From Megaustenia siamemsis (lineage: Eukaryota; Mollusca; Gastropoda; Stylommatophora; Ariophantidae), in contig JAVIAB010000092.1 of NCBI GenBank assembly GCA_032433765.1, forward strand, positions 106,508,279 to 106,572,278: a stretch of DNA of 64,000 nt, written 5' to 3'. Every line of letters begins with the position of its first letter. Position 1 is the stretch's first letter. The notes beneath the pieces are model-generated. The model worked only from the letters and a program-made list of their open reading frames with translations, made no database searches and was not told where the DNA came from. Below, piece by piece: positions 1 to 10,672 of the stretch. The position numbers were made by a program, and so were the translations under genes.

Positions 1-834
1 TCATTTATTTAGGAAATCTACTGCAGTTTGTATTGTACTAACTATTCATTGTATACAAATGTATGGCCTTTGGCGCCGTGACAGACGGTTGGTTGCAAGC
101 AATCATGATTTCTTACTAGTTTGGTAGTATATTAGGCTGTCTTATGCTGATTTACTGAGCAATTATTCTCGTGACTGAATCTACCAAAATTGGATAGACA
201 GAATAAGCAAGATGCATATGTGGTGTTTGTCCTCGTCTCCTTTCTTCTTTCTGTCTTCTGATCTTGACGTCATCACATCCTCGAATGTCGGTGTGCCGTT
301 TTATATAATTACCGAACAAAAGACCACATGATACACATGTAGAATACTGTATCTCTTCATTTTTAATGAAACCCTAGTGGGTGTTGGCAGAATACAGAGT
401 ATTACTTGTTTAATTGTTCTGCATAGCAAGAACTGTGCGGGCAATTTACATCTATTTAAAATTTAAACAAGACTAAGTAATGGTTAATGACGGACACATT
501 TGCTGAAAGTAGGTGAACCGAGGACGAGGGTCGGTTCAGTGGTGAGGCCTTTATTCGTGCTGGGGGGAGGAGGGGGGGGGGGGAATGGGTACTTTGTACA
601 TTAAATGTTGAAAAGGAGGATGTTCAGTATATAACTTAACTCTTTAAAAGTACGGAGGGAGTGATGAAGGGAATGGTGAGAGGTGATTCATTGTTTTTTT
701 TTTTTTTTATTCATGATGTTAAATAATGGATATGTTATTTCAAGAAACACTCATAAAATACAAAGTACTCAGTGCACATAAGTCTTTATTGAAGTGTTTC
801 TTTCATGAACTGTCAATGGCTACGAAAAAATATA
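1..834. other. Non-coding flank, no gene recognised
   Basis: AT-rich sequence without a convincing coding region. It holds a short G-run near 560-585 and a T-run near 694-708. The open frame that starts at 726 is the antisense shadow of the LINE remnant that follows. Confidence 0.5.
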
Positions 835-1245
835 TCTTCATCTTGATCATTCCAGCACCGCTAGACGTCGCAAAGCGCTTTTCGCCATCTGTCTCTAATT
901 CTTCGCGAGATGTTCATGTATCTAATGAGTCTATGCCGGCCAATTCTGCTTCTCATATAAGTGTTCTTGTTAGTGTCTCTCTATGTCTTCCTTTTCTTCT
1001 GTACCCTGATGTTTTCCATAGAAGAATCTGTTTTGGAATTCTCTTGTTGTCACTTCTCAGCACATGACCGACATATGCCCGCATTCTCTTCCTAATTGTA
1101 GATGAGATCGTTCGTTGCATGACCGTTTCTATTATCTTAATGTTAATCTTGAATTCATTTTATTGAACACAGAGTATTCTTCTTAGGCATTTGTCTTCAA
1201 AACCATTTAGTTTTTCCTCAATCTCTTTTATTGTTTTCCGGCTTT
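835..1245 (-). mobile_element. LINE 3' fragment, left part (interrupted by the Polinton-like element)
   Basis: Read on the minus strand, this encodes degenerate versions of the C-terminal tail of a non-LTR retrotransposon ORF2: a 'LNGFEDKCLRRIL' stretch, then 'RAYVGHVLRSDNKRI', then 'RRRKTPRET', then 'RDRWRKAL'. The same order is seen, better preserved, in the LINE at 54968-55975. Frame breaks show it is dead. The alignment stops at the CACGTG at 1246-1251 and resumes at 14135, so this element was here before the 12.9-kb insertion. Confidence 0.75.
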
Positions 1246-1251
1246 CACGTG
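1246..1251. repeat. 6-bp target site duplication, left copy (CACGTG)
   Basis: CACGTG immediately precedes the terminal AGTAGTATAC of the inserted element and recurs immediately after its other end (14129-14134). A 6-bp duplication is the known signature of Polinton/Maverick insertion. The sequence is itself palindromic, so the duplication is weaker evidence alone than together with the interrupted LINE. Confidence 0.8.
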
Positions 1252-1316
1252 AGTAGTATACAAGGGTCCATTTGAATATATTATTTGGCCCGTAAATTAA
1301 CAAAGATATATAGTAG

Positions 1317-1331
1317 GCGCGCGGCGCGCCT
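1317..1331. repeat. GC-rich subterminal palindrome (left)
   Basis: GGCGCGC G GCGCGCC forms a perfect 7-bp stem with a one-base centre, in otherwise AT-rich sequence, about 65 bp from the end of the element. The mirror copy lies at about 14051-14065. Such subterminal palindromes can be protein-binding or replication signals; no function is shown here. Confidence 0.55.
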
Positions 1332-1539
1332 AATGTACTGTAGGCGCAGGGGGAGTTAACCGTGACATTTCGTGTCGGGATGTTGACCTTTAGTCCAGGT
1401 GTCCCCGGAAGGACCCTGTTTATGTCTGGTGTGGCCTGGCTTTGGAGCTCTTGGTGTACTTGAGCGATAGTGATAGGTTAGTAGATTATACAACATCAAT
1501 GAAAAACGATCAATATAAAACAGAAGACAAAAGATATAT

Positions 1540-1555
1540 TTTATTCTTTTATTAT
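1540..1555 (-). terminator. Poly(A) signals of the left polymerase gene
   Basis: Complement of the two overlapping AATAAA hexamers seen in the right arm at 13828-13841, about 200 bp past the stop codon. Both arms preserve them. Confidence 0.5.
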
Positions 1556-1754
1556 CTCAATAGGTGTATAACATACAGTGGATATTATATAACATTACAA
1601 ACATATTCAGTACATTGAGTAAATATATAGTACAAGGATAACAATTATTTATAGCTATGTAGTTGGGTGTCTGCTTAGCTCTATGTCATAAATGAAGCAT
1701 AAGGGGTGAAACTGTTAGAGATTGCTGGGTAGTCTAAGCTGGTAGTGTAAAGAG

Positions 1755-4700
1755 TTAAATATCTAGAGGCGTAGTCGAGACGTTATCATCAGCTACCTTT
1801 CTTTTTATATAGAAATAGGAAAGAGCATTTCTTGTTTGACTGTAGGAAAATATGGAATTATTTAAGACTTTGAAACCTACATTTTTCCCACCCTTGGCCT
1901 TTTGCGTGGCGAGAACCTCTAAAAACATATCTTTATCTAATTTGTTGTGTTGCTTGCTTAGCCCTTTACAACTGATTTTATCGTAATCCCCACTACAATG
2001 GTACGTCTTACTACATAAGCTAACAAGAGCTGTCCCTTCGTACTCTAGTTTAAAAAGCCCAGGCGTTCGTTTGGTGTACGCTTTAACACCCTTACAGTTT
2101 ATACAGTCTATTTTGCTAGTATGCGCATCGCAAAACTCGGCAGGAAACCAGTCTTTATATACACTATTAAACTCATCCCGCAGACCTGACTTAACTATGT
2201 CCTCTAGCTTAGGTGCGCTTAAGGCTAAGTATAAACTATCAGTATCTGTTTCACATAACTGAAAGTTGGACCTATCTACAAACTTATCTAAGAACTCGAA
2301 ATAAAAATCTAACATACGAAGTTTTGCATATTGATAGACGAAGAAACCGATTGTAGGGGCAAGTCCCAAACAGTTTTCTTTTTCTCCATCTCAATTTCAA
2401 AAAGATCCTCCCCTATTTCAGTCATCTTTTTAAACCGGGAACTATTAATCATTTTCGATATCTCACCCCCCTGAACGTACGAGACAGCGCTATGATTGGC
2501 CTTATTGGTTAGAGTCTTCCCGTAGGCTGAGTTTCCTAAGAGCTTCATCGTATCGCTTACTATAGATTGATTCTCGTCTAGATCACCAGCCCTCCTAGCG
2601 TCAGAAACCATTTCGCCAAACTTTCTAAAACAACTAGACGGTTGATATTCTATCACTTGATAAATTTTTGTTACCACCAATCCATGGTCTAAATACCATT
2701 TTAACAGTGGCGTTGCCAACAAAATTTTTTCCCCGACATAACTACCTATTAGGGTGCGACGAGGGGTTGACAACAAGTTATGTTTGAAGGCATATTCACC
2801 CATAAACGGGCCAATATCAGCACGCGTGACGTCAATATTTTTGAAAATTGGAGTCATCTCACTGAAATGTTCCTTCAGACGGTCGGGGACGTGTAGATCA
2901 CATTCCACTAAACCAAAACATGTCCCATCTGAAACAGAAGCCAGAATCTGTTTATCACTGAGAGGGAGCCCTTCTTTAGAGTAAGAGGGTCTAGCTCTAG
3001 GGATGGCTTTAGAAAGGAAAGCCCTAATGGTTGGGTCAGACTTTTTCAGAGCCTGAAACTCACATTCCCACATAACTTCTACTGGAACTTTTACCTCCTC
3101 GGTTAGGTAGGTGTGTATCTCACATGTTTTTTCAAACAGCTCGAACAAGGGCTTATTATTAACAGGGTTTCTATCTTTATCTTTGGTGAGGGGACAGTCT
3201 TTGTGACCATGGTACAGACAACCATGAAAATTGTAGCCTCTTCTATTGGATTTATCCCACCCATCCACAGGGATATTTCTAGCACCTAAGCGAAACTCCC
3301 TCCCGTTAAACTGAGTTTTCAACTCCACCCCTTTTTGGTGGGCGACCCACGTTAACCACTCTCTACTTTGTTGGACATAATAGTTATCTTTTTCGACCCT
3401 AAACCCGGTCTCCATTCTTCTAATAATTGGGTAATCTGTTGGCATTGGGTTCATCAGAGCCCAAAGATACAACGCGTTGGCATCGTAACCTTGGATGGAT
3501 TTGACTACCTTTCCGCCCCTAATAAGCGTTTTGTCTACCTCGTGATACCTATGGAAAATTATAGAGGGACCCCCAACGATATTATCTCTAATCATTTTGT
3601 GTAGACTCGCCTGTTTGCTCGAACATAAACTAAACATTACACCCCTATCAACGGTCTTGAAAAGATACTTTAAACAAACACCCGGAACCGAAATGGCGTC
3701 TTTAAAACAGTCTACACCCCGCTCCCCATAAAAGCGAACCTGCTGCGCCAAGGCTTCTAAAAAGGGGACTACATCTTTGTTGTTATACCACACCAAAAAG
3801 TCCCTAAGTGTGGTCATGTTATTGTCCTGCCATACCTTTTTGCACAGAGCGTACTCTTCCTTGGAAATATTGGAATTTTTTAACGACGAATAAAACGCTT
3901 CGTGTGGGGGTAGTTCTGTCTCCTCCAACTTTTGGGGTCGTCTATATATTCATAACAAAAGTAACCCTTTGTCTCACTAATCTTATAAGCGGCCAGATAT
4001 TTACTATAGCTAAACACGGGGGCTAGATAGTTTACTATAACTAAGAATTTTAGATTCGGCGTTGCAATACACATAAAGTTATTGTTTCTTTTAACTATAA
4101 ACTTGAACGGTTTTGGTACTTTGTAGTCTACGTCCATTTTATCTTCCTCTTCTTCTTCTTCTTCTTCTTCTTCTTCTTCTTCTTCTTCTTCTTCTTCTTC
4201 ACCCACTTGGGCAGTGGCATCCATGAAGTGCTTTATTAAATAAGGTTTAATGACGTTGACGTCATATTTCCCCGAGTTAAACCCTATTACTGGAAGCTCT
4301 TTTAAATACTCATCAAACCTAACTACTATCTTGTCTTTATTCAGAGCATGGAGTTGAGTAAAAATACTTTCAAACCGAGCTCGCAACAACGAGTATGCCT
4401 TAGCAGCTATACCAGTGAGATAATCAACCATCTGACTAACTAAAACCTGTGGGTCACCCTTCGCTATGAAGCATTTTGGGGCCTCCCACCCAGGGACATT
4501 TGACGCTATAGAGCAGGAGAGGGGTACGTGTTTAGCTACAAAGGTAGTCGAGTGCGTCTCTTTGGGAACATTCCTACTATCAAAGTAGCATTCATAATCG
4601 AATGTCGCCCTGAATGGGTAAATAAAACACTCTGGAGTACTGATCCCTTCAGCGCTGATCGCGTCCCATACACTTTCAGGTGAAGAATAAACACCACCTT

Positions 4701-6093
4701 TATATGTCTCTACAGCCATATCCCCATTGCAAGTTTTTTCGTGCCTATCCATACGCCCAAACTTTTTCCACAATTTCCCACATTTTCCACAAGAAAAGCT
4801 TTTACTAGCCCTGGAAAGATCGTTTATATAAAAGAAGTGGTTTTTGTAAAGTAAAAGACGGAGAGTTTCACTATAACTACTGCCACTTCTCAGGACAATA
4901 CGCAAGGATTGTTGAGAATCAAACTCAAAAATATCTATGTTTATTGAAAAACAACTTTCTAAGAGAGACATTTCAGCAAGAGTTACACCGTGAAAGTTAC
5001 TTAACTTTAGAGACGGGTTAAACTGTTTGAAAAGTAGTCTCGAAACCTTCCTAACATTAGTATTTGAAGTTCCTCGATAGACAGCTAGACAACGGAAGAA
5101 GCAGAGATTATCATTGTAAACTTTAGAATTGGAGTCGTTTTGAAGGATATTAATACCATGATTTGATGCAATGTAGGGTGGGATATCTATCAGACACCCT
5201 ATAGGATAATCTTGAAGTTTATAAATATAAACACTCGTACTGACTAATGATTCTAAGGTATATTTGGTTGTCTCCCTGTTTTTATTTGCATACCCTAATA
5301 TATCACTTTCATTTAATCTATTGTCAAATGTTTCAAAATCATTTCTGTTGTTAACTAACAAGGGTTTGTCTAACCCTGTCGCGTTATTCGAGCTGGCGTG
5401 AAAGTAACGCAATCCCTGTGTCTCCCTATGTCTTAAAACTAGATGATGACTATAATTCACCTTGAAACGCTTTTTCTGGGCTAGAAAAATTGGGTTTACA
5501 AGGGTCTTCCAATCTATAGGAGTATCAGGTTGATGAAATATAGTGTATGTGTCCATGTATTTGGTCCTACGTTCATGTGTTCTAATAGCTAACCAGTTGT
5601 TCTTATATATCTTCTTAATATCTTGAGGTAACTTATTTAAAGAGTCTATTTCATTAATAAGTCTTGGTCTCTTTGAGAGCTCTTGAGTCGAACTCGTTAC
5701 TGTCCGCTTGCGTGAGGTTGTCGATACAAGTGGGTCTGCTGGAGTTGATCGTGTTGAGGTGTCCACAGCTATGGCATGGTTAGCAAGATGCACTCGCAGA
5801 TGGCTTGCGCCAGTAAAGCTTTGTTGGCAGATATGGCAGATATGTGGATTAACACCGGTCTCTTTTGAAAGTACGTGATCTGTTGACACAGGAGTTGGTG
5901 ATGCTGGAACTACTGATACAAGAGATGCAGGATGCTCTGTCTTGATATGTTTGGCAAGATTGTCAGCTCTATTATATACTCGTTCACAAACATCACATTT
6001 GTATTCCTGACGCCCATGTACACTAGCAACGTGTCGTTTTAGGTCCCGGCTCCGGGTGAAAGTTTTGGAGCAGAGATGACAAGTGTTAGACAT
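1755..6093 (-). pseudogene. Left-arm copy: C2H2 / OTU-like / protein-primed-type family B DNA polymerase, two frameshifts
   Basis: Inverted duplicate of the gene at 9290-13626. The start is the ATG at 6091-6093, just after a splice acceptor, in preference to an upstream in-frame ATG that lies inside the presumed 5' UTR intron. The frame is open from 6093 to about 3930 and covers three C2H2 fingers, the OTU-like region, a C2HC finger, Exo I, Exo II and the poly-Glu run. One C is missing from a C-run near 3937, relative to the other arm. The second frame (3928 to about 2309) holds Exo III, Pol A and the NSAYG motif. A missing A near 2353 moves to the third frame (to 1755) with the TDTDS catalytic motif. 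This copy is intact across the junction where the right copy is broken. Both shifts are single-base homopolymer differences, so real decay and assembly error are both possible. Domain details are given under the right copy. Confidence 0.85.
4151..4200 (-). repeat. GAA/TTC microsatellite encoding poly-Glu
   Basis: Run of TTC (GAA on the coding strand), about two dozen codons, between Exo II and Exo III of the polymerase. The right-arm counterpart (about 11182-11235) has one triplet fewer, so the arms diverge here by slippage. Confidence 0.9.
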
Positions 6094-6337
6094 CTGTAGA
6101 AAAGAAATTGAAACATTACAACTAAAGAGTAAAGAACAGTAAACATTACAAGAAAAGTAAACAACAAGATACACAAACTATCGAAATTAGGTTACAAAAG
6201 TAACACGTGGATGCTAAAAAACCAACTTATCGAAAATAGGTTACTAAAATAACACGTGGATACTAAACAACCATCTTATCGAAAACAGGTTACTAAAGTA
6301 ACATACTATAATGTTAAAGAACTAAGATAACACTTAC
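6094..6337 (-). other. Probable 5' UTR intron of the left polymerase gene
   Basis: On the minus strand the donor is GTAAGT following CATAAAAA, and the acceptor TTTCTTTTCTACAG ends one base before the ATG at 6093. Mirror of 9046-9289. Confidence 0.55.
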
Positions 6338-6423
6338 TTTTTATGTGTTTGAAGGCACGAGACACGTCCGGCGGCAACAACTGTAAGCGAAAGTCTGATT
6401 AGAAGCTTCACAGTCGCGTTATG

Positions 6424-6434
6424 TATATATACGC
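6424..6434 (-). promoter_or_regulatory. TATA box of the left polymerase gene
   Basis: The minus strand reads GGCGTATATATACATAACGC about 90 bp upstream of the splice donor. The same motif is kept in the right arm. No other core element was identified with confidence. Confidence 0.45.
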
Positions 6435-6598
6435 CAGAAACACCGGAAGTGTTACTAAAAATAGAACTGACCGCTGATTCAATACCGGAAGTGTTACTAA
6501 AAATAGCTTTTGACCGCTGACGTGATGCCCGTGGAGTTTCTAAAAATAGATTTTGACCTATGATGCAATACCAGGCAATTTTATGATAGTTACGCCCC

Positions 6599-7870
6599 TT
6601 GACCCTTTATGAGGGGACGCCCATGAAACTGTTAGAAATAGTAAATTTACACTCTAGGGTTACTCAAAACTTTATTTTAGTCATCCACATAGCAAAAATT
6701 TGCTTAAAAAACACTTTTATGGTTGTTACCCCCTTGTCCATTTTTGGCGGTTACGCCCATGAAACTGTTAAAAATAGTAAATTTAACATATAGACATACC
6801 CCAAACTTATATTAAGCATCCCCATATCAAGAATTTACATAAAAACAACGTTTGAAATTACTACCCCTGTACCCATTTTTGGTGGTTACGCCCATGAAAC
6901 TGTTAAAAATAGTAAATTTAACATATAGACATACCCCAAACTTTATATTTAGCATCCCCGTATCAAGAAGTTACATAAAAACAACTTTTGAAATTACTAC
7001 CCCTGTACCCATTTTTGGCGGTTACGCCCACGAAACTGTTAAAAATAGTCAATTTACACTCTAGACATATCCCAAACTTTATATTAAGCATCCCCATATC
7101 AAGAATTTACATAAAAATCACTTTTGAAATTACTACCCCTGTACCCATTTTTGGCGGTTACGCCCATGAAACTGTTAAAAATAGTCAATTTAACATCTAG
7201 ACATACCCCAAACTTTATATTAAGCATCCCGATATCAAGAAGTTACATAAAAATCACTTTTGAAATTACTACCCCTGTACCCATTTTTGGCGGTTACGCC
7301 CATGAAACTGTTAAAAATAGTAAATTTAACATATAGACATACCCCAAACTTTATATTAAGCATCCCCATATCAAGAATTTGCATAAAAACAACGTTTGAA
7401 ATTACTACCCCTGTACCCATTTTTGGCGGTTACGCCCATGAAATCGATAAAAAAATGAAATGTACACTCTAAACTTACCCCAGATGTTATTTTAGACATC
7501 CCCGTAGCAAGAATTTACATAAAAATCACTTTTGAAATTACTACCCTGTACCCAGTTTTGGCGGTTACACCCATGAAACTGTTAAAAATAGTCAATTTAA
7601 CATATAGACATACCCCAAACTTTATATTAAGCATCCCCGTATCAAGAATTTACATAAAAATCACTTTTGAAATTACTACCCCTGTACCCATTTTTGGCGG
7701 TTACGCCCATGAATTCGATAAAAAATTGAAATTTAACATCTAGACATACCCCAAACTTTATATTAAGCATCCCCGTATCAAGAATTTACATAAAAACAAC
7801 TTTTGAAATTACTACCCCTGTACCCATTTTTGGCGGTAACGCCCATGAAATCGATAAAAAATTGAAATTT
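6599..7870 (+). repeat. 136-bp tandem repeats with GGCG-GTTA-CGCC hairpin
   Basis: The core GGCGGTTACGCCCATGAAA recurs at 6746, 6881, 7017, 7153, 7289, 7425, 7560, 7696 and 7832, spaced 135-136 bp, with a degenerate first unit near 6610. Each core can form a short GGCG/CGCC hairpin. About four units lie in the mirrored arm and the rest in the central spacer. Small open frames of 60-70 codons here repeat with the unit and do not look like genes. Confidence 0.9.
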
Positions 7871-8081
7871 AACCTATTGGTATACCTCAAACATAATATT
7901 TGACACGCCCATGTATCAAATTTGCCTGAAAAATCAATAAAAAATTAGTAGTATAGATCTAGTGATAGTACCTTTGAAAGTCCTTCCAGCCGCACATAAT
8001 TCCTTATATAAATAGTCTACCCGTACATGGAAGCACATTTTTTGGTGCGGTTTTTCCTTATATGAGAGTCTTCCGGTCAAT
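7871..8081. other. Unique centre of the palindromic element
   Basis: About 200 bp with no mirror partner and no tandem unit. It holds two TATA-like stretches (CCTTATATAAATAG near 8002 and TTCCTTATATGAG near 8054). It could be the loop of a fold-back or a promoter region. No gene is seen. Confidence 0.6.
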
Positions 8082-8946
8082 GGGCGTTACCGCCAAAAAT
8101 GGGTACAGGGGTAGTAATTTCAAAAGTGATTTTTATGTAACTTCTTGATATCGGGATGCTTAATATAAAGTTTGGGGTATGTCTAGATGTTAAATTGACT
8201 ATTTTTAACAGTTTCATGGGCGTAACCGCCAAAAATGGGTACAGGGGTAGTAATTTCAAAAGTGATTTTTATGTAAATTCTTGATATGGGGATGCTTAAT
8301 ATAAAGTTTGGGATATGTCTAGAGTGTAAATTGACTATTTTTAACAGTTTCGTGGGCGTAACCGCCAAAAATGGGTACAGGGGTAGTAATTTCAAAAGTT
8401 GTTTTTATGTAACTTCTTGATACGGGGATGCTAAATATAAAGTTTGGGGTATGTCTATATGTTAAATTTACTATTTTTAACAGTTTCATGGGCGTAACCG
8501 CCAAAAATGGGTACAGGGGTAGTAATTTCAAACGTTGTTTTTATGTAAATTCTTGATATGGGGATGCTTAATATAAGTTTGGTGTATGTCTATATGTTAA
8601 ATTTACTATTTTTAACAGTTTCATGGGCGTAACCGCCAAAAATGGACAAGGGGGTAACAACCATAAAAGTGTTTTTTAAGCAAATTTTTGCTATATGGAT
8701 GACTAAAATAAAGTTTTGAGTAACCCTAGAGTGTAAATTTACTATTTCTAACAGTTTCATGGGCGTCCCCTCATAAAGGGTCAAGGGGCGTAACTATCAT
8801 AAAATTGCCTGGTATTGCATCATAGGTCAAAATCTATTTTTAGAAACTCCACGGGCATCACGTCAGCGGTCAAAAGCTATTTTTAGTAACACTTCCGGTA
8901 TTGAATCAGCGGTCAGTTCTATTTTTAGTAACACTTCCGGTGTTTC

Positions 8947-8960
8947 TGGCGTATATATAC
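8947..8960 (+). promoter_or_regulatory. TATA box of the right polymerase gene
   Basis: GGCGTATATATACATAACGC lies about 90 bp upstream of a good splice donor (9046) and about 340 bp upstream of the chosen ATG. Its exact mirror lies in the left arm. Confidence 0.45.
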
Positions 8961-9045
8961 ATAACGCGACTGTGAAGCTTCTAATCAGACTTTCGCTTAC
9001 AGTTGTTGCCGCCGGACGTGTCTCGTGCCTTCAAACACATAAAAA

Positions 9046-9289
9046 GTAAGTGTTATCTTAGTTCTTTAACATTATAGTATGTTACTTTAGTAACCTGTTT
9101 TCGATAAGATGGTTGTTTAGTATCCACGTGTTATTTTAGTAACCTATTTTCGATAAGTTGGTTTTTTAGCATCCACGTGTTACTTTTGTAACCTAATTTC
9201 GATAGTTTGTGTATCTTGTTGTTTACTTTTCTTGTAATGTTTACTGTTCTTTACTCTTTAGTTGTAATGTTTCAATTTCTTTTCTACAG
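9046..9289 (+). other. Probable 5' UTR intron of the right polymerase gene
   Basis: The donor is GTAAGTG at 9046. A pyrimidine-rich tract ends in TTTTCTACAG at 9289, one base before the ATG. The 244 bp hold an in-frame ATG at 9209 whose encoded residues (a hydrophobic, Cys-rich stretch) look unlike the zinc fingers that follow, which supports splicing. Confidence 0.55.
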
Positions 9290-10672
9290 ATGTCTAACAC
9301 TTGTCATCTCTGCTCCAAAACTTTCACCCGGAGCCGGGACCTAAAACGACACGTTGCTAGTGTACATGGGCGTCAGGAATACAAATGTGATGTTTGTGAA
9401 CGAGTATATAATAGAGCTGACAATCTTGCCAAACATATCAAGACAGAGCATCCTGCATCTCTTGTATCAGTAGTTCCAGCATCACCAACTCCTGTGTCAA
9501 CAGATCACGTACTTTCAAAAGAGACCGGTGTTAATCCACATATCTGCCATATCTGCCAACAAAGCTTTACTGGCGCAAGCCATCTGCGAGTGCATCTTGC
9601 TAACCATGCCATAGCTGTGGACACCTCAACACGATCAACTCCAGCAGACCCACTTGTATCGACAACCTCACGCAAGCGGACAGTAAAGAGTTCGACTCAA
9701 GAGCTCTCAAAGAGACCAAGACTTATTAATGAAATAGACTCTTTAAATAAGTTACCTCAAGATATTAAGAAGATATATAAGAACAACTGGTTAGCTATTA
9801 GAACACATGAACGTAGGACCAAATACATGGACACATACACTATATTTCATCAACCTGATACTCCTATAGATTGGAAGACCCTTGTAAACCCAATTTTTCT
9901 AGCCCAGAAAAAGCGTTTCAAGGTGAATTATAGTCATCATCTAGTTTTAAGACATAGGGAGACACAGGGATTGCGTTACTTTCACGCCAGCTCGAATAAC
10001 GCGATAGGGTTAGACAAACCCTTGTTAGTTAACAACAGAAATGATTTTGAAACATTTGTCAATAGATTAAATGAAAGTGATATATTAGGGTATGCAAATA
10101 AAAACAGGGAGACAACCAAATATACCTTAGAATCATTAGTCAGTACGAGTGTTTATATTTATAAACTTCAAGATTATCCTATAGGGTGTCTGATAGATAT
10201 CCCACCCTACATTGCATCAAATCATGGTATTAATATCCTTCAAAACGACTCCAATTCTAAAGTTTACAATGATAATCTCTGCTTCTTCCGTTGTCTAGCT
10301 GTCTATCGAGGAACTTCAAATACTAATGTTAGGAAGGTTTCGAGACTACTTTTCAAACAGTTTAACCCGTCTCTAAAGTTAAGTAACTTTCACGGTGTAA
10401 CTCTTGCTGAAATGTCTCTCTTAGAAAGTTGTTTTTCAATAAACATAGATATTTTTGAGTTTGATTCTCAACAATCCTTGCGTATTGTCCTGAGAAGTGG
10501 CAGTAGTTATAGTGAAACTCTCCGTCTTTTACTTTACAAAAACCACTTCTTTTATATAAACGATCTTTCCAGGGCTAGTAAAAGCTTTTCTTGTGGAAAA
10601 TGTGGGAAATTGTGGAAAAAGTTTGGGCGTATGGATAGGCACGAAAAACTTGCAATGGGGATATGGCTGTAG
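9290..10672 (+). CDS. N-terminal part of polymerase polyprotein: C2H2 fingers and OTU-like domain (right arm, ends in frameshift)
   Basis: Begins at the ATG right after the splice acceptor (MSNTCHLC). Residues about 5-27, 34-56 and 86-108 are three C2H2 fingers (CxxC-x12-HxxxH/HxxxxH). After a Ser/Thr-rich linker comes a region with NDNLCFFRCL (Cys about 331) and LYKNHFFYI (His about 419). This matches the spacing and flavour of the catalytic Cys and His of OTU cysteine proteases (family motif DGNCLFR...NHY). A fourth CxxC finger (FSCGKCGKLW) follows. Near 10645 a run of five A replaces the six A of the left arm, so the frame ends 21 bases later, while the polymerase frame restarts at an overlapping ATG at 10663. 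Enzyme activity of the OTU-like part is inference. Such N-terminal extensions would sit beside the replication machinery in the nucleus. Confidence 0.75.
   Translation: MSNTCHLCSKTFTRSRDLKRHVASVHGRQEYKCDVCERVYNRADNLAKHIKTEHPASLVSVVPASPTPVSTDHVLSKETGVNPHICHICQQSFTGASHLRVHLANHAIAVDTSTRSTPADPLVSTTSRKRTVKSSTQELSKRPRLINEIDSLNKLPQDIKKIYKNNWLAIRTHERRTKYMDTYTIFHQPDTPIDWKTLVNPIFLAQKKRFKVNYSHHLVLRHRETQGLRYFHASSNNAIGLDKPLLVNNRNDFETFVNRLNESDILGYANKNRETTKYTLESLVSTSVYIYKLQDYPIGCLIDIPPYIASNHGINILQNDSNSKVYNDNLCFFRCLAVYRGTSNTNVRKVSRLLFKQFNPSLKLSNFHGVTLAEMSLLESCFSINIDIFEFDSQQSLRIVLRSGSSYSETLRLLLYKNHFFYINDLSRASKSFSCGKCGKLWKKFGRMDRHEKLAMGIWL

Larger units (their letters stand above)
1252..7301. repeat. Left arm of the 6-kb inverted repeat
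   Basis: Reverse complement of about 8082-14128. The pairing extends inward through four 136-bp units and stops within the unit that starts near 7289, where this arm continues GGCGGTTACGCCCATG and the other arm has the complement of GGCGGTAACGCCCATTG. Differences seen: one base in the G-run near 1349-1353, a few substitutions and three single-base homopolymer indels in the gene, and one GAA triplet. Confidence 0.85.

Noticed and set aside
560..585. G-quadruplex-forming tract
   Set aside because: It is a single G-run with few interruptions and unclear loops, with no gene or element nearby to give it meaning.
6599..8784. A family of small 60-70 residue proteins (MKLLPLYPFLAVTP...)
   Set aside because: They recur with the 136-bp repeat period in the element centre and overlap one another. 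They are repeat by-products.
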